DNA of 64,000 nt, taken from NCBI GenBank assembly GCA_019671135.1, contig JAHRHY010000034.1, forward strand, positions 33,091 through 97,090, given 5' to 3'. Positions within the stretch are counted from its first letter, which is position 1, and every line of letters begins with the position of its first letter. The notes under the pieces were generated by a model. The model ran no database searches and was not told the origin of the DNA. It was given only the letters and a program-made list of their open reading frames with translations. The DNA is from Linnemannia hyalina (Eukaryota; Mortierellomycota; Mortierellomycetes; Mortierellales; Mortierellaceae). The position numbers were made by a program, and so were the translations under genes. Shown piece after piece: positions 27,260 to 37,900 of this stretch.

Positions 27260-30200
27260 CTAATGACGATCAGGCATACGCCCGCGAATCGTCCTAAGCT
27301 CAATACTCATCTTCTCGCCATTAGCATTATTTCTTCGCAGTCGTTTAGACCTGCGTCGATCGACCAATTGATCTTCTTCTTCGTCGGGGTTTGCACGCTT
27401 GCATGTACCCTTATTAAGAGCATCACCATTGGATATGTTCTTTGATGTTTTAGTAGCACCTTTACGTTGCGATGGATTGAGCTCCTGCTCTTGACCCTTA
27501 GTCCCGAGAGTCGCGGCCGTTTGACGAGGCTGCGTTAGAGATTGCGATCCTGGTAGGTTTTTAGTCTTCCAGTAGTCTGTGATACACTTTCTCTCAATAA
27601 AATTCTCTTGAGGCTCCCAGGTTTCCTCTTTGTACCCTTTCCATTTTACGCGGTATTCCATCCCCCCCCTAGGTCCATGCCTGTGGTTGAGAACTTTTTC
27701 TACTACGTATGTGTCAGTTGCTTCAAAATCGTCGAGCACAAGCTTTAGCTGCGACGGCGCAAATTTACGACCTAACTCTTCTCCTGTGGCATCCTTCAAC
27801 ACATAGGATCCACCAGTTGTTCGTCTGACTACAATATAAGGGCCTTCATACCTAGGCGAAAGCTTGTCGCCCAAGATCGGGTCCAAAGACATAACCTTTG
27901 CTCCATCAGGGAATTCACTGTGCAGTACTGTTCTATTGAAACGCTCAATCATTCGACGTTGAGTTTCACGGGTCTTAGTGTCAATCGCTGGAAAGACGGT
28001 CTTGGTCATGTACTCAAGCCGCTTTAAGAGCTCCTCCTGGGATGATAACTTCTCTGTCGTGTCCGAAAAATTGCTAATACCATTATAACGCCGCGCAAAA
28101 AACAAAGAAAATGGGGACGAATTGTGTAGAGCCACAATTCTGGTGTTCATAGCTAGCTGTGCCATAGGAACATGTTTCGCCCATGCTTGTTTATGGTCTT
28201 GAACCTCTTTGCGAATGATAGTGCATGCTGTTTTCACATGATTTTCGGCGACTCCGTTTCCGCGAGGGTGATAAGGGGTGAGTAACCTATGTTGCACTCC
28301 CATAGTGGTAGTCATCACTTGCACCGCCTCGTTAACGAATTCTCTGCCATTGTCAGATTGGAGGATACGTGGAAAACCAATAGTGGTGAAGATTTTGAAC
28401 AAAACTTTTGCAATGGTCATCCCCTTCTTGTCAGGTATGGGTTCCAAGAAGACGAACCTTGTACAAACATCAACCAAAATGAGTAGGAATAGGTTTCCAT
28501 CGCTCTCCACAGGGAATGGACCGGTCAAATCAACCGCCATATGTTCACCTGGTAACTGAGCATGAATGGCCGTCAGAGGGTGGTATCCCTTGCGTGCGAT
28601 GTTGACTCGCTGGCATTCTTGGCAACGCTGAACATACTCCAAGCAATCCTTGGCCAGATTAGGCCACGTCTTTTGCAACGAATGAATATGCTTGACCATG
28701 GCATTGGTCCCAATGTGACCAAGCGCATGTGCGTCGACTAACACTCCTCTTCTCTCTGAGACAGCTACCGTCACACGTTGAGTGTCGGCGTCCTGGATTA
28801 AGTGAACATAACCATAAATTTTGCTCGGAGCAGATCCTTGAATGCGGGCTGTCCACAACTCTTGAGGAAACTGGCGAGACAAAGCGTCTGGTAAAACGTT
28901 CAGAACGCCAGGTCGATAAACAACCTTAAACGTGTAATCCAAAATAGTCTCCTGCCATGCGGTAAGCATCGAGTTCATATCCTTCTGCGTATGCATAAAA
29001 GTAAGAGCGCGATGATCCGTGAAAAGCGTAAAGTGACGGCCCCACAAATAGTAATGCAACTTCTTCAGTGCAAACACAATTGCCAATAACTCCTTCTGAG
29101 TTGTACTATAGCGTCGTTCACTGGGTTGCAATGAGCGCGCAACAAAAGAAATATATCTAATGTTTTTGGGATTCGCCTCGCCTTCCGGCAGCTGATATAA
29201 AATTGCTCCAATTCCAACGTTAGATGCATCTGTAGCAACATATAACGGCAAATTGAAATCCACCCAGCAAATTATGGGCGATAAGACCAACAAATTCTTT
29301 AGTGCCTCAAAGCTCTTCAACTGAGCAGCATTCAACGTAAATGGACCCACCACATTACGCATAGCATCTAGCGGAGCGCTAATGGTAGCTATAATGGGTA
29401 CGTGATCGCGGAAAAAATTAAAAGTCCCCATATAAGATTGAACCTGCTTACCCGTAGTTGGGGGTTTCCAATCATTGATATTCACCAATTTATTGGGATC
29501 AATTCTTTTTCCATCAAGATCCACAATGAAGCCCAGCAACGCCACCTGCGTACTGTAGAACTTGCACTTGTCAAGGTTAATAATAAGCTTGGCATCAGTT
29601 AGCCGTTTAACCAACTCTATCATCTGAATCGCATGATCGCTTCTGTTCTTTGATGCGAGAAGAATGTCATCGATAAAATTTCTGACAAATTTCAAATCCC
29701 CAAGGATTCGGCTCATGCCACGCTGAAACAAACTGGACAAGGGCTTCAATCCAAAAGGAGCCTTCTTGAACATATATTGAATCCCGTTATGCATAAATGC
29801 CGTCAACGGCTGATCTTCTTCATGGATTGGTAATCGATGATACGCCTGCTTTAGGTCCACAGTCGAGAACACTGCATTGCCTCCAGCAAATTGCATGATG
29901 TCTGATATAAGTGGTACCGGAAAATTATCATCGGGTAGGTGCGCGTTTAAGGGCCGCGGATCCAAGCACACTCGGTAGAGAGTCTTGTTTCCGTTAGCAT
30001 CTTTCTTAGCCGCTAGCGTTAATGTGTTGCTGTGTGCATTACCTGCAGGTGCTAATGTAATTACATCATCCTTCAGCCAATTCTGGATTGCTTCATCAAG
30101 AACCGGCATTTGCGATGCAGCAAATACTTTAGGTCTGCGGTAGAGGATAACGTCATCAGGGACTGGCAAATACACCTTCATTTCAGGTATAGTACAATGA

Positions 30201-32867
30201 CTTGTATTTGGAATCTTGGCGTTTAACCTCAGCGACTCTTCTATACTCTTCATGAACGCGTCCTTTTCCGCAATAAATTCCTGCGTCTTTTCTCGTTCTG
30301 GAATCGTGAGAGGTATCAGCGTGGGCTTTTCGTCTTCAACTGGCGCTGGCATCCGTCCAGACGACTCATCTGCATCGGGTAGTCCAACGATATTGAATCC
30401 ATAGCGGTGAAAGAGATCCATGCCAATGGTAACTGCATGACTCTGTTCAATAACCTCATATGGCGCGCTAAGCACATTCTGTCCACAGACAATCTCTACG
30501 TTTTCCGTTTCTCCAACGCGTTTAATGACAGACGAGTCAGCTAATTCAATGTATCCTTCCATTGGTTTAACCGGAATAGAATACTTTTTGACTACAGCTG
30601 CACTAATAAATGAATGTGTGGCACCAGTATCAATGAGTGCAAGATGTCGCTCTTGATTAAGATAAACAGGAACAAACAGTCGATTATCCGGCTGATGTTT
30701 TCGTTTACTTGAACCATAGTGCTTGTGTACTAACTCAAAGTCCTTCTCTCCAAAGGAGAATAATGGGTAACCATCACATGCGTCTGACACTGGGTTATCA
30801 CTAATTGAAAATCTTTCGAAGGCCCTTAGGTACTCGTCGTCTACTACATCCTCGATGTTGTACTCGGCCGGTGCATTATCTCTTCCTTCTTTAACAATGC
30901 CCATAGCTCCATACTTCACCTTTGCTTGGTCAACAGCCACTTTAGCATCACCGCTACCTTCCCCCCCGTCGAGAGGATGCATCGGCAATGGACCTACATG
31001 AACTCTCATACCCAAACCGGATTCACCACGCAGTTTGCTCTTCAATTCGATTTTCGCAATACCCTTTGCATTCTTCTTTTTCTTCTTTCTCTTCTTCACT
31101 GTTTCACTCCGTGGGTTGATGTCACTGACATTCTTCTCGTCAGTTGTTGTTTCATTCACTATGACTACTTCTGTTAAACTGTGCGACTGCTCCTCCAGTT
31201 CATGTACATCAGTTTGTTGCATCTCACTGCTTGTTTCCACCTGTTTGGAATGCAGAATGAAAGACGCGTCGTTAGTCATGCGGTCATGTTCGACTTCGGT
31301 GACGTCACCATTTTCGTTACTCATCTCAACGACATCTTGGTCGACAACAGACATCTCACCACCATCTACTTCAACTTTTTCTTCAGATGCATCATCATAC
31401 TCAACAGTGTGGTTTAGCTTACCATTGCTGTTTCCTCTGCCAGGATAAGGATGGTGTCCACGGTTGAAGTTCCTCTTGTAACCTCCACGACCATGACTAC
31501 CTCCTCGACCTCTAGGCGCACCAGAACCACTACCATTACCGAAGGCGCCACGTTGACCGCCGAATCCAGCATTCCCCTTCTGGACCGAACTGTCACCCGC
31601 TGTAGGAACTTGGTTGATGCTACCACCAGTAGTCCCCCCGACACGCGTTCCACTTGTCGTCGCAAGCGTTGCTGCTGCCGCTGCCCTCTTCTGCTGGTTG
31701 ATGAGCTTATCCTTTAAACTCTGGGCCTGCCTCGCTGCTTCGTTATCTGCAGCCCCGGTCAATCGTCTCCTCTCCAAAATAACCGGTGCCCACTCATCAC
31801 TGTCTGCGGGTCCCTGCATATGCTGCAAACTGTCCATATAAGACTCGAAGGTTGTTTCATCAGGTGCCACACCCAGCATCCCCTCAAGGACCTGCAATGC
31901 GCTTCTGTAACAAGATCATCGTAAGAAAGCTCGGGTCGACCGCTCTCTGCAGCAAGAATAACAAATCAGCGAACTTGGGTAAGTCCTTGACTTGGTACAC
32001 ATCCATCAACCTCTTCATCCGATGGTAGTACTGCTTGTACGATTCACCTCGTTCTAACCCCATCTTGATCACCTTCTCAACCTCATCTGTTCTCTCAGTC
32101 TGCGTCATAGCACTCTCCACAAACACTTTCTCGCATCTCGCCCACGGCCACTTTCCTTCAGGGTCACGACTCAAGACTGCATTCATGGCATCAGACGCTT
32201 TGCGATCCATATTCGCCAAGCACAACAACCTTGAACATCTCTCATCGAACCCGCCCGTCGTGAACTTTGTTACTCCTATTCTATGGAATTCGTACAGGAA
32301 CTCTCGGACGTTGGTAATCAAGGGACCGTGGATCTTGATGTCAAGAACAGGAAGCAGATGAGCCTCGACCAACCGATGGTAACGCGGAAACTCATTCGAC
32401 AACTTGATCTCGTCAATCTTTCCACCCTTCTTAACCCCCAACTCCTCATTCTCCTCTCTGGTCACAACACTAGAGAATGCCGTCCTCCCCATGGACCTCT
32501 CAGCACTCTCTAGGTCATCCAGCATGACATTCCACTCGTTCATCGCGGTCTTGGCCTCAGCGATCTGACGTGTTAGTTCCGCCAACTTTGGTCGCTCTTG
32601 GTCGCCCTCCTCTTGGCTCAACCCTTGGATGCGCGCGGCTAACTGCATCTTCTGTCTCGTCAACGTCGCCAGTTGCATCGAATACTCCTTCATCTTTCCT
32701 CTGGCTGCTTGGGCATCCATAAAGTCAGAGCCAACAGTCTCCTGCATGTCAACATCAACGTCCATGCCTGCTCCCTCATCTCGACCCGACGTTAAGGTAA
32801 GTGCATCTAACGCACCAACAACCTTATTGCCAACGTCCTCGTTCTTCTTTGCCGTATTCGCTGCCAT
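27260..32867 (-). pseudogene. Gypsy A left gag-pol, one-base frameshift
   Basis: Gag runs 32867 to about 31884 in one frame and the rest of gag plus pol runs from about 31897 to 27260 in another. The intact copy reads ATTGCGGTCC here; this one has an extra base (ATTGCAGGTCC on the sense strand, near 31891-31892). All pol motifs are otherwise intact, including LIDTGATHSF, FIDDI, TDASNVGIGA, SDNGREF and the chromodomain. The lesion removes the full-length polyprotein unless ribosomes slip there. Confidence 0.9.
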
Positions 32868-33628
32868 TCTCTATGACCCAATTAAAGGAAAAGAAAACAA
32901 ACAGACAAACAGAATAAACAGAAAACGAAATGAGCTTTTGAAAACTGATGATCAACCAGACTGCACCCCAGAAAAAATAATACTGTTACTACTAACGTCA
33001 ACTTCCAGTACTTTTTGCTCAGTGATCCACTTGATTCAAAATAAAAATAAAAAACAACACCCAGAAAAAAACTAAAAGTTTTCTGATGCAAATGAATTCG
33101 GATGAGGGCACACCTAAATGCCAACAAAGACGAATCCCGCGTTTATTTGAACAAGAATGTCCTTGATCAAAACTAACGGTGAGTTTTCTAATGAATCTCT
33201 GCTACCGTGTTATATGAAGACCTCAAATGACCACACAGATGTATGATCGCACTTGAAAGCTCCAACACAAAAAGGTAGAATAGTAACCAAATAATAACAA
33301 CGAAAGTAACCGCCTGTTACACTTCGTATTAATGATCAGTCTCTGCTGTAACCTTGTCACTAGTGACCAGATACACGCACGAAATGACCACAAATAAAAG
33401 AAAAGGATCCTGTCCTTGTTGGATTATCCTGAAAATAGAGAAAAATCCTGACAGTAAAGGTCCTGTTCTGTAATGATCCGTAAATGCTCCCGTTACGTCC
33501 TGAATCGCTCCTGTAGATTGATGGAGTGTTCCTCGTAATGGGTTGAATGAATAAATAAATGAGTGGATGGATCCTGTCAATCGTTCGACGGATTCTGATC
33601 CCGATCCGTGTTGTATTTATCAAAAAAA

Positions 33629-33797
33629 TGAAAATTTTTACGCTAGTCACGCACAATCGAATTGATAAGACAAGAGAGGGATCTTTGTTAACAGCCCAGA
33701 CACCTCCATTTATGTCGGTGTCTGGTCATATGACTAAATTACTGTCTCTAGCCTAATTACATTAGCTGACACCCCCGAGACAGGCAAATATGCGACA
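33629..33797 (-). repeat. 5' LTR of gypsy A left
   Basis: 169 bp, ends as in the other family A LTRs, followed by the CGGAG duplication. Confidence 0.93.
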
Positions 33798-33802
33798 CGG
33801 AG

Positions 33803-33982
33803 CATGGTGATAAGGGTGCGGTTGGCACGCTCGGTCTGGCCATCGGTCTGAGGGTGGAAGGCAGTCGACATGGCAAGGTGGACGTCCATCAGACGGCTCA
33901 ATTCTTTCCAAAAGCGGCTCGTGAACTTGGTATCGCGGTCGGAGACAATGGTGGTTGGCATGCCGTGCAAGCGGAAAACATG
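33803..33982 (-). pseudogene. Gypsy C-like integrase fragment (C2, part 2)
   Basis: Reverse complement of gypsy C integrase around 24912-25091, encoding the [12 protein letters not shown] and [12 protein letters not shown] catalytic blocks. It is the only sequence between the two inverted gypsy A copies and is cut at 33982 by the second copy. Confidence 0.85.
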
Positions 33983-34151
33983 TGTCGCATATTTGCCTGT
34001 CTCGGGGGTGTCAGCTAATGTAATTAGGCTAGAGACAGTAATTTAGTCATATGACCAGACACCGACATAAATGGAGGTGTCTGGGCTGTTAACAAAGATC
34101 CCTCTCTTGTCTTATCAATTCGATTGTGCGTGACTAGCGTAAAAATTTTCA
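33983..34151 (+). repeat. 5' LTR of gypsy A right
   Basis: TGTCGCATAT...AAAATTTTCA. The internal sequence begins TTTTTTTGATAAATAC, without a TGG-type tRNA primer site. Confidence 0.93.
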
Positions 34152-34912
34152 TTTTTTTGATAAATACAACACGGATCGGGATCAGAATCCGTCGAACGAT
34201 TGACAGGATCCATCCACTCATTTATTTATTCATTCAACCCATTACGAGGAACACTCCATCAATCTACAGGAGCGATTCAGGACGTAACGGGAGCATTTAC
34301 GGATCATTACAGAACAGGACCTTTACTGTCAGGATTTTCCTCTATTTTCAGGATAATCCAACAAGGGCAGGATCCTTTTCTTTTATTTGTGGTCATTTCG
34401 TGCGTGCATCTGGTCACTAGTGACAAGGTTACAGCAGAGACTGATCATTAATACGAAGTGTAACAGGCGGTTACTTTCGTTGTTATTATTTGGTTACTAT
34501 TCTACCTTTTTGTGTTGGAGCTTTCAAGTGCGATCATACATCTGTGTGGTCATTTGAGGTCTTCATATAACACGGTAGCAGAGATTCATTAGAAAACTCA
34601 CCGTTAGTTTTGATCAAGGACATTCTTGTTCAAATAAACGCGGGATTCGTCTTTGTTGGCATTTAGGTGTGCCCTCATCCGAATTCATTTGCATCAGAAA
34701 ACTTTTAGTTTTTTCTGGGTGTTGTTTTTTATTTTTATTTTGAATCAAGTGGATCACTGAGCAAAAAAGTACTGGAAGTTGACGTTAGTAGTAGCAGTAT
34801 TATTTTTTCTGGGGTGCAGTCTGGTTGATCATCAGTTTTCAAAAGCTCATTTCGTTTTCTGTTTATTCTGCTTGTCTGTTTGTTTTCTTTTCCTTTAATT
34901 GGGTCATAGAGA
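34152..34912 (+). other. Gypsy A leader
   Basis: About 760 bp between the LTR and the gag ATG. Short ORFs of 83-98 codons are present in all A copies, but they lie in overlapping frames and look incidental. No intron signal pair was identified. Confidence 0.5.
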
Positions 34913-37900
34913 ATGGCAGCGAATACGGCAAAGAAGAACGAGGACGTTGGCAATAAGGTTGTTGGTGCGTTAGATGCACTTACCTTGACGTCGGGACGAG
35001 ATGAGGGAGCAGGCATGGACGTTGATGTTGACATGCAGGAGACTGTTGGCTCTGACTTTATGGATGCCCATGCAGCCAGAGGAAAGATGAAGGAGTATTC
35101 GATGCAACTGGCGACGTTGACGAGACAGAAGATGCAGTTAGCCGCGCGCATCCAAGGGTTGAGCCAAGAGGAGGGCGACCAAGAGCGACCAAAGTTGGCG
35201 GAACTAACACGTCAGATCGCTGAGGCCAAGACCGCGATGAACGAGTGGAATGTCATGCTGGATGACCTAGAGAGTGCTGAGAGGTCCATGGGGAGGACGG
35301 CATTCTCTAGTGTTGTGACCAGAGAGGAGAATGAGGAGTTGGGGGTTAAGAAGGGTGGAAAGATTGACGAGATCAAGTTGTCGAATGAGTTTCCGCGTTA
35401 CCATCGGTTGGTCGAGGCTCATCTGCTTCCTGTTCTTGACATCAAGATCCACGGTCCCTTGATTACCAACGTCCGAGAGTTCCTGTACGAATTCCATAGA
35501 ATAGGAGTAACAAAGTTCACGACGGGCGGGTTCGATGAGAGATGTTCAAGGTTGTTGTGCTTGGCGAATATGGATCGCAAAGCGTCTGATGCCATGAATG
35601 CAGTCTTGAGTCGTGACCCTGAAGGAAAGTGGCCGTGGGCGAGATGCGAGAAAGTGTTTGTGGAGAGTGCTATGACGCAGACTGAGAGAACAGATGAGGT
35701 TGAGAAGGTGATCAAGATGGGGTTAGAACGAGGTGAATCGTACAAGCAGTACTACCATCGGATGAAGAGGTTGATGGATGTGTACCAAGTCAAGGACTTA
35801 CCCAAGTTCGCTGATTTGTTATTCTTGCTGCAGAGAGCGGTCGACCCGAGCTTTCTTACGATGATCTTGTTACAGAAGCGCATTGCGGTCCTTGAGGGGA
35901 TGCTGGGTGTGGCACCTGATGAAACAACCTTCGAGTCTTATATGGACAGTTTGCAGCATATGCAGGGACCCGCAGACAGTGATGAGTGGGCACCGGTTAT
36001 TTTGGAGAGGAGACGATTGACCGGGGCTGCAGATAACGAAGCAGCGAGGCAGGCCCAGAGTTTAAAGGATAAGCTCATCAACCAGCAGAAGAGGGCAGCG
36101 GCAGCAGCAACGCTTGCGACGACAAGTGGAACGCGTGTCGGGGGGACTACTGGTGGTAGCATCAACCAAGTTCCTACAGCGGGTGACAGTTCGGTCCAGA
36201 AGGGGAATGCTGGATTCGGCGGTCAACGTGGCGCCTTCGGTAATGGTAGTGGTTCTGGTGCGCCTAGAGGTCGAGGAGGTAGTCATGGTCGTGGAGGTTA
36301 CAAGAGGAACTTCAACCGTGGACACCATCCTTATCCTGGCAGAGGAAACAGCAATGGTAAGCTAAACCACACTGTTGAGTATGATGATGCATCTGAAGAA
36401 AAAGTTGAAGTAGATGGTGGTGAGATGTCTGTTGTCGACCAAGATGTCGTTGAGATGAGTAACGAAAATGGTGACGTCACCGAAGTCGAACATGACCGCA
36501 TGACTAACGACGCGTCTTTCACTCTGCATTCCAAACAGGTGGAAACAAGCAGTGAGATGCAACAAGCTGATGTACATGAACTGGAGGAGCAGTCGCACAG
36601 TTTAACAGAAGTAGTCATAGTGAATGAAACAACAACTGACGAGAAGAATGTCAGTGACATCAACCCACGGAGTGAAACAGTGAAGAAGAGAAAAAAGAGA
36701 AAGAAGAAAGCAAAGGGTATTGCGAAAATCGAATTGAAGAGCAAACTGCGTGGTGAATCCGGTTTGGGTATGAGAGTTCATGTAGGTCCATTGCCGATGC
36801 ATCCTCTCGACGGGGGGGAAGGTAGCGGTGATGCTAAAGTGGCTGTTGACCAAGCAAAGGTGAAGTATGGAGCTATGGGCATTGTTAAAGAAGGAAGAGA
36901 TAATGCACCGGCCGAGTACAACATCGAGGATGTAGTAGACGACGAGTACCTAAGGGCCTTCGAAAGATTTTCAATTAGTGATAACCCAGTGTCAGACGCA
37001 TGTGATGGTTACCCATTATTCTCCTTTGGAGAGAAGGACTTTGAGTTAGTACACAAGCACTATGGTTCAAGTAAACGAAAACATCAGCCGGATAATCGAC
37101 TGTTTGTTCCTGTTTATCTTAATCAAGAGCGACATCTTGCACTCATTGATACTGGTGCCACACATTCATTTATTAGTGCAGCTGTAGTCAAAAAGTATTC
37201 TATTCCGGTTAAACCAATGGAAGGATACATTGAATTAGCTGACTCGTCTGTCATTAAACGCGTTGGAGAAACGGAAAACGTAGAGATTGTCTGTGGACAG
37301 AATGTGCTTAGCGCGCCATATGAGGTTATTGAACAGAGTCATGCAGTTACCATTGGCATGGATCTCTTTCACCGCTATGGATTCAATATCGTTGGACTAC
37401 CCGATGCAGATGAGTCGTCTGGACGGATGCCAGCGCCAGTTGAAGACGAAAAGCCCACGCTGATACCTCTCACGATTCCAGAACGAGAAAAGACGCAGGA
37501 ATTTATTGCGGAAAAGGACGCGTTCATGAAGAGTATAGAAGAGTCGCTGAGGTTAAACGCCAAGATTCCAAATACAAGTCATTGTACTATACCTGAAATG
37601 AAGGTGTATTTGCCAGTCCCTGATGACGTTATCCTCTACCGCAGACCTAAAGTATTTGCTGCATCGCAAATGCCGGTTCTTGATGAAGCAATCCAGAATT
37701 GGCTGAAGGATGATGTAATTACATTAGCACCTGCAGGTAATGCACACAGCAACACATTAACGCTAGCGGCTAAGAAAGATGCTAACGGAAACAAGACTCT
37801 CTACCGAGTGTGCTTGGATCCGCGGCCCTTAAACGCGCACCTACCCGATGATAATTTTCCGGTACCACTTATATCAGACATCATGCAATTTGCTGGAGGC

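Larger units (their letters stand above)
26282..33797 (-). mobile_element. Gypsy A left copy (antisense, with nested 494-bp repeat)
   Basis: Full-length antisense chromovirus with target duplication CGGAG (26277-26281 and 33798-33802) in a gypsy C2 fragment. Its 3' LTR (26282-26948) is split by the 494-bp repeat; its 5' LTR is 33629-33797. A one-base insertion near 31891 breaks the polyprotein. Otherwise it is nearly identical to the inverted copy at 33983-40999. Confidence 0.95.
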
